A stretch of 64,000 nucleotides of DNA from Pomphorhynchus laevis (Eukaryota > Acanthocephala > Palaeacanthocephala > Echinorhynchida > Pomphorhynchidae): positions 1-64,000 of the forward strand of contig WNNJ02002300.1 in the NCBI GenBank assembly GCA_012934845.2, in the 5' to 3' direction. A program made the translations under genes and the position numbers. This document shows positions 32,020 through 43,554 of the stretch, in pieces. Positions within the stretch are counted from its first letter, which is position 1; every line of letters begins with the position of its first letter. The notes under the pieces were generated by a model. It saw only the letters and a program-made list of their open reading frames with translations. It was not told where the DNA came from and ran no database searches.

Positions 32020-35000
32020 ATAAAAAAGGATTTATTTTAACGTGGCAAATGCGTGCCAGCACACGCTTACATGACCACAAAAAACAAGACTGTGAATCAG
32101 GTGTCGAGAAGGTGTGAACGGAGGAGGTGTTTGAATGTGATAAAGGAGGGGCGCGGCGGACGTCGAGAGGGAGTTGATTCCAGGCGAGTGAGGCGGCGAC
32201 GAGGAAGGATCGGAGACCGTAGTTGTTGGAGTAATTAGGAACGTGGAGTAAGAGGTATGACAGGAACGAAGCGATAGCGAGGTGGGGCGAGTATCGTCTA
32301 AGAAAGGAAGGTTGATGAACGATGGGGAGCCGACAGCGATGAGACGAAAGGTAACGAGAAGAAGGCGGAGTTTGATGCGGATGTGGATGGTGGGCCAGGA
32401 GAGTTGGGCAAAATATGTGGATGTGTGGACGAAGCGACGGAGACGAAAGAGCACTCGAACGGCGGTGTTGATTATTCGTTGTAGGGGTAGGATGATGGAT
32501 TTTGGAGAATTGGCGAAAAGGCTAAGGCAGCAATCGATTTTAGGGAAAATAAGCGATGAAAGAAGAGACAAACAAGAACGGAAGTCGATAAGGGGGCAGA
32601 TACGGCGCATGTCACGGAGAATTAAGTTAGATGAGCGGACTTTGTCACGGACGAAGGGTTTAAGGGAAAGGTGATCATCGAAATGGAAGCCTAAGAAAGT
32701 GAGATTGTGGACTATGGGGATGATCGATGAGGCAAAATATACAGTGGGAGGAGATATGTTTGGTTTACGGGGGAGGATCCACATTATTTTGGACTTTTCG
32801 GGGTTTAGAACGAGATGGAGATTGGAGAGACGTTTGTAGATAGAAGAAAGACAGTTGGAGGCAGAAATGCCGATATCGTGTATGCGATGTGCGGGTGCAG
32901 GAGCATAGATTAAAATGCCATCGGCGTATTGCATGACCTTAAAGGAGTAAGTTTTGATAAACGGAGATAGATTGCCAAGCAGAAGAGAGAAAAGCAGAGG
33001 ATCTAGGACTGAACCTTGTGGGATCCCGCAAAAAATAGAGATGGGAGGGGAGGATGATGAATTAGAACAGACGCGAAAGGAACGGTCGGATAGATATGAG
33101 GCGAACTATGCTACGGAGGAGGAAGAAAAGCCGTAATCATAACGAAGGCGAGAAAGGAGGACGGAGTGGTCGACAATGTCGAATGCGGAGGAGATGTCGA
33201 GGGAGATGAGAACACTATATAGAGCCTTATCTCGAGAAATGAGTAAGTCGTTGTACACTTTTATGCATGCGATTTATGTCGAGTGATTAGAGCGGAAAGC
33301 GGATTGGAAAGGAGGGTACAGATTGGATGAGGAGAGATAAGCGTTGATTTGTATTAAGATGAGGCGTTCTAAGAGCTTAGAAAGAGTAGGGAGTAGTGAA
33401 ATAGGGCGATTGCTAGAAGGAAGGGCGGGGTCGAGCGATTGTTTCTTAAGGAGGGGACGAACGATTGCGGATTTTTAGTGTGAAGGGAAGATACGACTGC
33501 GGGTGGACGAGTTAAACAAGGTTATGAGAAATGGAGATATTGATGAGCATATAGATTTTAATATGTGAGTAGGCAGTGGATCGGCAGGTGAGGTTTTGTT
33601 GGGCAAGGACATGAGGACAGATGATACTTCTGTAGGTGAGACAGGGAGAAGATGAAAGAGTTCCGGAAGGATGAGATTAGACTGGGCAGAGTGGGATAGG
33701 ATGGATACCGGGGTGTGAGAGAGCAACGTGGATACTTTAGTCTGGAGAAATGACGAATAATCATTGGCATTGATGTTGCACGGCGAAGAGGAGCGAGCAA
33801 GGATTGAGTTAAAAGTATGACAGAGAGTCTTAGAGTTGAATGAAGTGATGATTTAATGCTGCCAGAAGGAGTTGCATTTGGTACGTACTAGTTTGAGATG
33901 AGACCGGCGAAGAGCAAGATAAGAATCACGGAAAGACGGAGTGATCGAGCGGAAATCACGTCTGAGAGAGCGGTGATAGACTCGAAAAGCATGGCGGAGT
34001 CGACGCTTTGATAGTAGGCATTGGATGTCAAACCATGGGGCACGGTGCAAGCGACGGTGTGGGTGAGATTTGAAGGGCAAGAGAATATCGAGAGTGGATG
34101 TGAGTTCAGAGTCGAAAAGAAAGGCGAGATCGTGAGGAGATGAATATGTTATTGTGGGTAATGATAGAGATGATTTGAGTAAGACAGAGCGGAGAAGGGA
34201 GAGGTCAAGATTTATCCAAGGGCGACGTAGGATTGTAGGTGTGTGAGGAGAGGTGTGGTAGCGAGCGAGATCAAGGGTGATAAGAAAGTGATCGGATAGA
34301 CCAGGATCAAAGATGGACAGTGAGGTGTAGGCAGCAAAATGATCGCGGACAGCGATGATGTCGAGTGCCCCACCAAGTATATGTGTGGAGGCAGTGGAGA
34401 TTAGTTTGTAATTGTAGTTGGATAGAATGTTGATGAACCGGATGGAATCCGTGGAAGAGGGGCGGTCTAGGCGGATATTGAAGTCGCCTAGAACGAGTGA
34501 AGGGATTGAGGACAAAGAACAATGAGAAAGGAGGTCAGCGAGTTCGGTAAAAAAATAAGGACGTAGGAGCTGATGAACCAGGACGGTATACAATGGCGAG
34601 ATCTAGAGTGATCGGGTTAGAATAACGACAAGTGAGCAATTCAAAAGTGCAAGGACTGAAAGGGGGATTGATTTTGCGAAGAGACGCGGGGTGACGCGCG
34701 AATGCGACGATGCCGCTATGATTAGAGAATTTTGAAGGGTATGAGCTGAGGGGGCGGGCGGATTCGACTAGGGAGCAGACGGCGAATGGAAAAGTCGTCG
34801 GAATCTGAGTGCCAGGATTCGGTGAGGCAGAAGAGATCGATGGATTGCTTGGTGAATAGGTTGAGGATAAGATCGGATTTATTGAGAATAGATCTAGTGT
34901 TGAGGAGACCGAGGCGGAAACCGTGTGTTGTGGCGAAAGAGTCTAGTGGAGAAGACACATAGGAGAGATGGAGCGCCATCGAATTTTTGGACGGGTGTGG

Positions 35001-35165
35001 ACAACTTGAAAATTTCCGTCTATGTTTCGGATGGAGAGTGATGTTTCGCCGTTTTCCTCGCGACGGCGTTTATCGATGCGGGCTGAAGAGATTTGAGCGA
35101 TTTCAGAAGGGGCGCGATTGGGGAAAATTCGAGTGGTTGAAGATGACATGAGTTTGAATCGTTGA
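32020..35165 (-). mobile_element. LINE-B copy 3 (CR1/L2-like), the most complete of the family
   Basis: On the minus strand: the endonuclease starts near 34940 (FRLGLLNTRSILNKSDLILN; FCLTESWHSDSDDFS). A 246-residue open part (33853-34593) has LVLGDFNIRLDRPSS and DPGLSDHFLITLDL. RT entry at 33800-33475 has LMSLPNKTSPADPLPTHILK. After breaks, a 300-residue frame (32032-32934) begins MQYADGILIYAPA, where YADG replaces the catalytic YADD, continues LNPEKSKIMW, and runs to the C-terminal FRSYH.../SPGINSLST region. The 3' tail is AAATAAATCCTTTTTT. L2/CR1-group LINEs share the LLNTRSI...K and SDHFL motifs. Several frameshifts are present; no ORF1 is visible. Confidence 0.85.
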
Positions 35166-35430
35166 GAGATGCCGCACTTAATTCTGATATATCTAAGAAC
35201 GATAAATATATTTATCGTTCAATAATATCATAAATAATATAATAATATTAGATAATAATATTTAATATAAAATATTATTATCTAAAAATAAATAATATTT
35301 TATATTATTATAAACATATATAATTTTTATAATTATGCAGAGATTTTTAGAAAAAAACTATTTATGTCTCTCGGATATGTGATGAACAACAAACAATAAT
35401 TATATAGACAGTTTAGTTAATTGTAGAGTT
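35166..35430. other. A+T-rich spacer
   Basis: TAATATTAT-rich low-complexity DNA; nothing coding seen. Confidence 0.4.
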
Positions 35431-35740
35431 CAATTCTGCATAGTTCGTTGATTGTAGTGTTTGTTAGAATTCGATAGATTTCGTTGTTTGTAGAATTCGG
35501 TAGAATTCGGTGGAGTTTGTTGAATTGTATAGTTTGGTAAAATTCCGTAGTGTTCGTTAGAATTCAGTAGATTTCGTTGTTTGTAGATTTCGGTAAAATT
35601 CGGTAGAGTTTGTTTAATTGTATAGTCGGTAGAATTGAATAGAGTTCGTTAGTTGTAGAGTTCGGTAGAATTCGGTAGAGTTCGTTAGTTTTATAGTTCG
35701 ATAGAGTACAGTATAATTCGTACTTTATTCTTTAGAAGTC
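35431..35740. repeat. Degenerate tandem repeat of TAGAATTCGGTAGAGTTCGT-like units
   Basis: Short units (about 17-20 bp) built from GTAGAATTCGGTAGA and GTTCGTT(A/T)GTTGTA repeat at least 12 times with many substitutions. Confidence 0.8.
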
Positions 35741-35764
35741 AGTGATAGCATTTTAAAGTATAAT

Positions 35765-36240
35765 ACTTTCAGCTAAGAGCTAAAGCTATCCTCCCTCAAA
35801 CCTGCCTGACATGATATTACCTAGTTAGTAAAGCAACGAGTATCACCGGAATGATGCAGTTTAAAGCGCACTAATCCCTGTTTAGGACTAGGGCTATCCT
35901 CCACTCTAACCTTACTAACATTGTAGAACCTGAGTTAGTGTAGCTTTGAGCTTTGCAGGGCACAGTTTCGAGCCATGATGTTCCTGGTTAAGGGTTATGG
36001 CAATCCTTTACTCAAACCTGTTTAACATGGTAGAACCTAAGTTAGCATATCCTTGAATTTCACTGAATATGATACAGTTTTACATCATGTAGTACTTGTT
36101 AGGGGCTATGACGATCCTCCATCTGAACCTGTCCATCAAGGGTGACCCAAAATTGTCATTGCTTCAGATTTCCATAGACAAAGAATGCGACCTTTCAGAT
36201 TTAGCTATCAGTGGATGCTTAAACCATTGACAGTGTATAG
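35765..36240. repeat. ~116-bp tandem repeat, about four degenerate copies
   Basis: Copies start near 35770, 35885, 35995 and 36105. The shared phrase order is GGCTAT.ATCCTCC, AAACCTG.CTAACATG, TAGAACCTAAGTTAG, then CAGTTT and CATGTAGTACCTG. It lies about 120 bp upstream of the SOCS-like SH2 exon. Confidence 0.75.
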
Positions 36241-36363
36241 AGTGCGCCACGATGAGGCATTTGAATAAGGTTTGCACTCCATAAATTATATTTTTATATT
36301 CGTATATTACATAGATTATATATTATAGATTATATGACTTTAATATTATATTGTTTTATTTAG

Positions 36364-36996
36364 ATCAATTGGTACTGGGGCCCCCTCACTTGGGTACAGG
36401 CTGAAAATCTTTTGAAAGGGCATTGTGATGGAACGTTTTTGGTACGAGATAGCAGTCATTCAATGTATTTCTTAACAATTTCAGTTGTTGTCAATAATCA
36501 CGTGAGACACTCTAGAATTGAACATTCAACAGGTATCATTTGGTTTACAATATTTAACAAATTGAATCCTTTTGAATAAAGTCTTTAATTTTCTTAAAGG
36601 ACTATTTAGCTTCCAACATCAAACAAGGGAGATGCGCCAGTATTCATCACATCTTCGTCACTATTCCACAGATATTATTGAATTCATTGAACGAAACGTG
36701 GCTTATTCTCGAAGTAGACGATGTTTATTCTTTTTGAAAGGATCAGACGGTTTGTTTTTAATTTTGTTTCCCAGCTATCTTTAAATATAATGTTCCGTAT
36801 TTAAGGTAGAACTAACGAGCCTATTGATTTATTGAATCCTCTGTCACGATCTCAAAATGTGTTTTCTCTGCGACATATTTGCCGGTTCAAAATCCGTTGC
36901 TACATGAGAATCGACAGAATTGAAAAATTGGACATTCCAGAACATTTAAAAGATTACTGTAGACAACCGCAAATATTTGCCGAACTAGATACTTAG
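36364..36996 (+). CDS. SOCS6/SOCS7-like suppressor of cytokine signalling, SH2 and SOCS-box exons
   Basis: Three exons: 36364-36532, 36600-36749 and 36806-36996 (TAG stop). Donor/acceptor pairs are CAG|GTATCA...TTAAAG|G and ACG|GTTTG...TTTAAG|G; the introns are 67 and 56 nt, and both joins keep frame. The SH2 domain begins INWYWGPLTWVQAENLLKG, has the phosphotyrosine-binding FLVRDSS motif and RIEHSTG, and continues DIIEFIERNVAYSRSR. The SOCS box follows: PIDLLNPLSRSQNVFSLRHI then CRFKIRCYMRID, with LDIP at the Cullin5-box position and a tail ending FAELDT. Family role: the SH2 domain docks phosphotyrosine targets and the box recruits Elongin B/C-Cullin5 ubiquitin ligase to damp JAK/STAT or receptor-kinase signalling in the cytoplasm. 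The N-terminal part must lie in exons upstream that I cannot find. The order NWYWGP...NPLSR fits SOCS6/7 better than other SOCS. Confidence 0.85.
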
Positions 36997-37230
36997 CTAT
37001 TATCACTCTAATAATTATTAATTTATTTTTGAATTTTGAAATAAAAATCGGACTGATATTATCGTCTTGATATTGTTTGTCTTTTGACAAAAGCATCTAA
37101 ACATTGGCAGATTACTAAATATAACTAAATATTCGAAGATAATTCAGATCTCTAAATATTTGCTTATCTTCTTATTTAAAATTTAAACAGATTTGAAAAA
37201 TTTTAAATTTCAAAAGACAATATTATGATT

Positions 37231-37366
37231 TTGAATTTGAATGAGGAGTTCGACGGTGTGATAACATTTAAATTTGAAGAAAGCTGGCAAAAACTATCGA
37301 TGGTTTTTGCCAGCTTTCTTCAACTTTAAATGTTATCACACCGTCGAACTCCTCATTCAAATTCAA
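37231..37366. repeat. 64-bp-arm palindrome with 8-nt spacer
   Basis: Arms 37231-37294 and 37303-37366 are reverse complements with one mismatch. The phrase TTTTTGCCAGCTTTC at its centre recurs at 38468-38482, just after the hammerhead-like core of the PLE that follows, so the palindrome is a snapback of that PLE's terminus. Confidence 0.9.
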
Positions 37367-37639
37367 TTTATTCGAACAAGTTTATGGCATACCAATGAGG
37401 AAAATTCTGAGTCGTTGCTTAGAGGCTAAATTAAGGATGTGCACGATCTTCTACGAGTTATGGTTTTTAAAGTAATGCAAGCAGGAAGGTCTGTTACCGG
37501 TGTTTTCTCGGATCAAATACATGGGATGTACTCGACAATCTAAATCCACAATGCGGATATTGAAACAATGTTCTTTTGCTGGCGACGCTCAATTGCCATT
37601 GAGCGTCGCCAGCATTGCAGCACAATGTTCTACACAGCA

Positions 37640-38330
37640 TACCATACCTGATAATTCTAGACACATTATTAATATATCGAGCTTCCAATTAAGTGATGAC
37701 GCAGCACGTGTTCTGGAATTGGGTTTAAAATTTGGTGTCTCACATGGTAAATTTGATCGGCTAGCTGAGTTTGATTTGGCAGTTCAATTTAAAATGTTAG
37801 CTCATAAGGTTGTTAAAACTTTTCCCGGACATCAGTCTACACAAGTTTTCCTCGTGTAGAATGATGTTCCCTCGTTCGGCTGGTTGTCATGCTCTTTAAC
37901 ATTACAACTGAGGAAATTGATAAGAATATCACACCTCCCAATTGACTTTACCATTAAAGAAGGGAAACAAATAACAATTGGTAATTTGATAAGTAGGTGT
38001 AAACGTGTTATCGAGAAAGGATTGGTTTATAGAATTGATAGTTGCGATTGTGTAGAATTTTATGTAGGTCAAACTGGTCGAATGTTAAAAACAAGAATAT
38101 AAGAACATCGTGCTGCTCTGCATACGACGGCTCACTCTGCTGTTGCTGAACATTCCCTTTGACCGGACACAATTTATTTTGATGAAGTTAAAGTCCTTGC
38201 TTATCGACAACAAGCCTTCCAACGACAGATTTTTGAATCACCGTTCATCCGCGATCTCAAGACAAAGTTAAATGAGAAGGATGGATATCACCTCATGTTG
38301 GAAGGTATTACGTAGCAAATTGACGAGATT
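37640..38330 (+). mobile_element. Penelope-like element with the RT deleted: N-terminus joined to GIY-YIG
   Basis: N-terminal PLE text (ISSFQLSDDAARVLELGLKF then GVSHGKFDRLAEFD) at 37677-37800 is followed within about 130 bp by the distal linker (RKLIRISHLPIDFTI) and the GIY-YIG nuclease: VYRIDSCDCVEFYVGQTGRM, then EHRAALHT..HSAVAEHSL, FDEVKVLA and RQIFESPFIRDL, ending near 38315. All RT motifs are absent, so it is an internally deleted copy. The YRIDCxDC...YVGQTGR pattern is that of Neptune/Poseidon-type PLEs, a different lineage from the copies at 8.8-12.2 kb. A couple of in-frame stops are present. Confidence 0.8.
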
Positions 38331-38410
38331 AGCGCTGGTTTTCCTTGTTTTGACTTTTTTCTTCCTTTTTATGTTGACGTGTGCACTTTTTTGCCTTCAT
38401 TTCAGATTGC

Positions 38411-38440
38411 TGAAGATGATGCCAGCTAGGCATCGAAATA
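38411..38440 (+). ncRNA. Hammerhead-like core in the PLE 3' tail
   Basis: CTGAAGA, T, stem GATGCC / GGCATC around loop AGCTA, then GAAAT. This is the hammerhead core order with one extra T between the CTGANGA box and stem II. Stem III and the cleavage site are not clear, so activity is unknown. It lies about 85 bp downstream of the GIY-YIG stop. Confidence 0.5.
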
Positions 38441-38760
38441 TTCAATTTAATAAATTTTGCGTTGGTTTTTGCCAGCTTTCAAATTTAAACAATATTATGA
38501 ATTATTGATCACAACAAACGAGAATAGATTATTGGTATATATATTTTATTCTAATATATACATTTTATTTTAATATAATATAAAAACTAGCATTTACTAA
38601 AGAAAAACGAATGTCTTAATATAATTGTTTGATAACATCATGAAAATCGCTATAAAATATTTCGATTTAGATGGTTCTGAAGTTTTAACGATATCGGAAA
38701 TTATATATATATGGTAAATACCGTAGCGATCGCGATCCTGGATCACAATGTGATTCGGCC

Positions 38761-38993
38761 ATATATTTTCTTCAGAAATAATAAAAACAGAAAAATTGCA
38801 CAAAATGAGATTCAAGACGTTTCGGCCAAGCGGCTTTATCAATTGTATGTTTATCAAAAACCAATTTTTTTAAGGTCAACCTTAAAAAAAATTTGGTTTC
38901 TGATAAACATACAATTGATAAAGGCCACTTGGCCGAAACGTCTTGAATCTCATTTTGTGCAATTTTCCTGTTTTTATTATTTCTGAAGAAATA
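38761..38993. repeat. ~113-bp-arm palindrome with hammerhead-like motif
   Basis: Arms about 38761-38875 and 38880-38993 fold back on a very short spacer. The plus strand of the right arm contains TTGATAA, stem AGGCC-ACTT-GGCC and GAAACG, a hammerhead core with two changed core bases. The arms also share the phrase CTTGAATCTCATTTTGTGCA. Confidence 0.85.
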
Positions 38994-39002
38994 TATATAT
39001 AC

Positions 39003-40955
39003 CTTCCATCAAGTCGAAATGGAGAAATCTTGGCATCAACCTTCTCCGCTCCGCCTTACTCAAATCGTCTCTGCCCTCTCACACAATAGCATATTCATCA
39101 ACTCAGATCTTGCCTTTCTTTTCGACTGAACTCACATACACTCTCGATCTTCTCTTGCTTTTCAAACCTCTCCCTTACCGTCGCTTGCACAGTGTCCCAT
39201 GACTTGACATCCAATGCCTACTCTCAAAGCGTCGACTTCGTTATACTATTCGAGTCTAACATCGCTCTCTTAGACGTGATATCTTCTTGCTAACTCCGTA
39301 TCTCTGTGATTTCTATATTACACTTCGCCGGTCTCATCTTCACCTACTACGTACCAAATGCAACTCATTCTGGCAGCATAAAATCAAAACTTCATTCAAC
39401 TCTAAGTCTCTCTGGCATACATTTAATTCAATCCTTGCTCGCTCCTATTTGCATTGAAACATAAATCCCCATGATTATTCGTCATTTCTTCAGGCCAAAG
39501 TATCAAAGTTGCTCACTCACATCCCCGTCTCCATTTTATCCCACTCTTCCCCGCCTCGCCTCATCCCCCCGGAACTCTTTCATCTTCTTTCTGTCTCACC
39601 TGCCAAAGTATCATCTCTCCTCATGTCCTTTCCCAACAAAACCTTACTGCCGATCTCCTACCTACCACCATACTTAAATCCATATGCTCATCGATATCCC
39701 CTTTCCTCACCACCTTGTTTAACTTGTGCATTTGCAGTCGTATCTTCTCTTCACACTGGAAATCCGCCCTCGTTCATCTCCTCCTTAAGAAACAATCGCC
39801 ATGGCCCTTCTTTCTATATATCGATCTATTTCACTCATCCCTACACTTTCTAAGCTCCTATTGTGCCTTATTATAATGCAGATCAACGTTTATCTCTCTT
39901 CATCCAATCTGTATCCTCCTTTCCAATCCACTTTCCACTCTAATCACTCCACAAAAATCACTTGTATGAAAGTTCACAACGACCTACTTATTTCTCGTAA
40001 CTAGGCTCTATGTAGTGTTCTCATCTCCCTCGACCTCATCTCCGCCTTTGATATCGTCGACCACAACATCCTTCTTTCTCGCCTTCGTTATGATTTCGGC
40101 TTTTCTTCATCCACAGCATGGTTTGCCTCATATCATTTCGACCTTCTTTTCGAGTTTGTTTAAATTCATCTCCTCCCATCTCTATTTTTTGCGGGGTCTC
40201 CCAAGGTTTAGTTCTTGGATCGCTGTTTTTCTCTCAAACCTTACTCATTTAACTTCATGCAGTACGTCGACGACATCCACATCTATGATCAGGCACTCGC
40301 TCATCGCATACACGATATCGTCATTTCTGCCTCCAAATGTCTTTCTTCCATCTACAAACGTATCTCCCATCTTCATCTCGTTCTAAACCCAGACATGTCA
40401 AAAATAATGTGGATCTTCCCCCGTCAACCTAACATATCTTCTCCCCCCTGTTTAAAGGGAGGAGATATCCTCGCTCATCCTACTTTTACAGTGCATCATA
40501 AACTCCGCCGTTTGAGTTCTCATACGCTTCCGTCACTTCGACCACATATCCACTTATATTTCCCAACTCTCTGGCCACCATTTAAATCAGCATCCAACTC
40601 CGCCTTCTCGTAACTATTCGTCTCATCACTATCTGCTCCCTATCGTTTATGAACCTCCATTTCTTGACGACACTCGCCCCATCTCTCTATCACTGCGTTT
40701 CCGTCATTCCATCTTACTTTACGTTCCCAATTATTCTAAAGACTACGGTCTCCGATCTTTCCTTGTTGCCGCCTCACCCGCCTGGAATCAGCTCCCCTTC
40801 GATTTTCGCCACACTTTCTCCTTTATCACATTCAAATTCCTCCTCCGTACTCACATTCTCGACACATGATTTAGATTTTTGTTTTTGTTTGGTTTTTTTG
40901 TGGTCATTTAAGCGTGCGCCGGCACGCATTTGCCACGTAAAAATATTTTTTTTTA
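39003..40955 (+). mobile_element. LINE-B copy 4 (CR1/L2-like), 5'-truncated, decayed
   Basis: Same family as 32.0-35.2 kb but on the plus strand. Truncation is within the endonuclease/linker (the SSHDLAFLFD-like region near 39090). RT entry at 39600-39720 has LMSFPNKTLLPISYLP. Palm A is near 40035 (SLDLISAFDIVDH), then the catalytic motif region FMQYVDDIHIYDQ (YVDD) and LNPDMSKIMW near 40400. The C-terminal SPAWNQLPFDFRHTFSF lies near 40780 and the 3' tail ends at about 40955. Multiple frame breaks are present. Confidence 0.83.
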
Positions 40956-41149
40956 TTAATACTATGCACTGGGAAATTTTAAATAACAGCATTTTAGACA
41001 GATCATATATAATGAAATTATTTATTAAATAATTAATAAATAAAATTATAATTATGATAAAATGAATTATCATAAAAAAGATTCGTTAAATCACTTTTAA
41101 TTGATTGAACTCTTTTATTTTATTCATTTTATATCAATGGATTAAATGT

Positions 41150-41520
41150 TGAGAAAAACAACTCGCTAAAGTTCGTCATCAGACGAACTTTGTCCTGCGT
41201 TTCTGTCTCATTTCTATGCCTCTCATTTGGAATTATATTCCCTTAAATTTAGTTGCCAGCCTAACCTCATTACCTTTAAATTTATGCTTCACACTTTTCT
41301 ACTGTACAACCAGGCTATGAACAACCAGGCTACCACTAGTCAATTTAAGCAGGTGCAAGCAAGTTGATTATAAATTCAGCAGCTAAGCTATCAAGGAGAT
41401 CCTAATTTTTCATCTTTTCAATGTCGGCTACGTGGTATGGACTTCAGTCACATCATTTTCTTTAATATTTTGTATATTTCAGTGGACTTGTAAGTGGCTT
41501 GTCCGCATGTGCCGCTTAAA
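41150..41520 (+). mobile_element. LINE-D 3'-end fragment
   Basis: This is the reverse-strand relative of 45.2-45.6 and 46.1-46.4 kb. Shared text covers the ORF C-terminus (CLISMP..., LK..ASLTSL.LK) and a 3' UTR ending in AGTGGACTTGTAAG. It is interrupted by one copy of the 48-bp direct repeat and short duplications (CAACCAGGCTA twice). Confidence 0.6.
41331..41378. repeat. 48-bp direct repeat, copy 1 (copy 2 at 42105-42152)
   Basis: TACCACTAGTCAATTTAAGC... is repeated without change at 42105-42152, 774 bp downstream. Confidence 0.9.
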
Positions 41521-41693
41521 AAATTAATAAATCGATATCTATCTATTATTAATTTCATGCAAATCTTACTTTTGAAATCATAATCAACTCATCTATATTT
41601 AATTAATTAATTAATCTGCAATAAATATCTGATTACTTTTCGCGCCAATTTTCATCAGTTATATTTCTTCAAAACATTTGCTAAATTATCATT

Positions 41694-42085
41694 ATGAATA
41701 AAACGAAATACGACGTTCTTGCCAAACACATATGTTTGCAAAGTTATCTAGATAAACATGGACTCAAGGCACAGGTAAAACTCGTGTTCATTCACAAATT
41801 TTACAAAAAATCTATTATTTATTCAAGTAATAAATAAGATTCGAATTTGATGCATAACATTAATATATGCAGAACATTATACTTGCAGTAAAAAATAGAG
41901 TCGACAATTCTATTAATTTTTTATAAATTATTTAACTCTCTCTTTTGTTCAATCAATTATAATATGAAATAAATATCTGGAAGAATTTAAAAGCACTTCG
42001 TGAAATTGAAAAGTCCAATCATCATTTAGAATGGTGCAATTGGTATGCGCAATCGATATTGTATCATTGTACCTGGAAACTGTAA
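41694..42085 (+). CDS. Candidate small host exons of unknown function
   Basis: ATG at 41694 opens 27 codons (MNKTKYDVLAKHICLQSYLD, then KHGLKAQ) ending at a good splice donor, CAG|GTAAAA (41774). About 200 bp on, a second open stretch (about 41978-42085) reads LKALREIEKSNHHLEWCNWY and AQSILYHCTW before TAA or a donor-like GTAAAT. Neither looks like a mobile-element protein. I cannot fix the acceptor or name a family; they might be 5' exons of the Kelch gene or of another gene. Confidence 0.27.
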
Positions 42086-43554
42086 ATGATCTGCTTGCTA
42101 ATCGTACCACTAGTCAATTTAAGCAGGTGCAAGCAAGTTGATTATAAATTCAAATTGAAATTATTTGAAACAATCATTCAATATGTAACTGTAAAATGCA
42201 ACATTTTCCTTAAATATATTTTATTAAGTCTTTGTTGTGTTCTAATATGATGTAGATGCCCGCGAGTCAGCTAATTATGACAGATTTCCGCAAAAGTACT
42301 GTCTTTCGAGATCTTATAAAGATATAAATTTTATTTTAACTTCAAAATAACAGTATTTCTACTATCGTTTACACTCTTAGTATATATAGAATTAGTTAAC
42401 GATAAGACTAAAGAGCTTCAGATCATCAACTATTTTAATGATTGCGATATTTTGAATGTAATTAGTATACTAGTTGTATCCGTACTGTAGAATTATTAAT
42501 TAATAATACAAATTATTTAATTTTGTCATAATCTATGAAAATATATTTTATAAAGTTATAAAAAAACTAATTTATAAAATATATAAAAAAATATTTTTAT
42601 CTTTATATATATTCATTAATGTATACATTTATACTGATTAACTTTATCAGATATTTTAATAAACAAAATTAATTTCAATTAAATTTGCAAAATGTAAGAC
42701 GAAAGTATTTCATTAAATCTAACTGCCAAAAGCTTATAAATTCATTACCTAACGATTTTTCAATCAAATTGCAATATTTTGTTGTTGTGCTTATATTTGC
42801 TCAAGTATAAGCGTTTACATATTTCATATCATATTTCATAAAACTCAAATACGGCTTTTAAGTTTACATACTTCATACCTTAAATACATAAATCTAACTT
42901 GGACCGCCGTGCTGCATAAGCTGCTAATGATATGTAGTAAATTACTTCGAAATTTTTTTATGTAACCAGGTATGCATAGCATTGTACTCCCAATTGAATC
43001 CATATCACCGAAAAAAGTGCACCGGCTGATAAAATCCATTCAATATGTCTAACAATGGCTCAAAACAAAAGCGGATAAGTTAATATTTATCAAATTATAC
43101 TACGTTGAATGACCATTGAGTAATTATATTGACCCGGTATTTTATACAAAAGTATGATCTGTAATATCACATATTCTTGCTGCTTAGGTTTTAAATATCT
43201 ATATGAACGTTTCTGCCTGATTTAACAGGAATAACTTTTTAATGTTGTAACACATCGTAACAAATTATCTGAGTTGTATCATATTCAATGTTATCTATGA
43301 CATCTGGTTATATACATAATTCATGTGTATTCGCTTTAATGAAAATAACGATGATTTTTAAAACCGATATTTTAATCGAATAGCAATGAATATGATACAG
43401 TAGTCTTTATAATCATTACTTCTCAATATTCGCTTATACTTCCCCGGTTTACGTCATTTACAAAATACAATGAAAACAAGCTTTAGTAAAGTATTTTTAT
43501 AAATGTTTAATTTGTATGCACTCGAAAAATATATATATCACAAATATGTCATAG

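Noticed and set aside
32282-32674. 130-codon Arg-rich plus frame
   Set aside because: Antisense to the RT C-terminal frame of LINE-B copy 3.
38272-38508. Small hydrophobic plus-strand protein (about 78 codons)
   Set aside because: It is an alternative frame over the end of the PLE GIY-YIG domain and its 3' tail.
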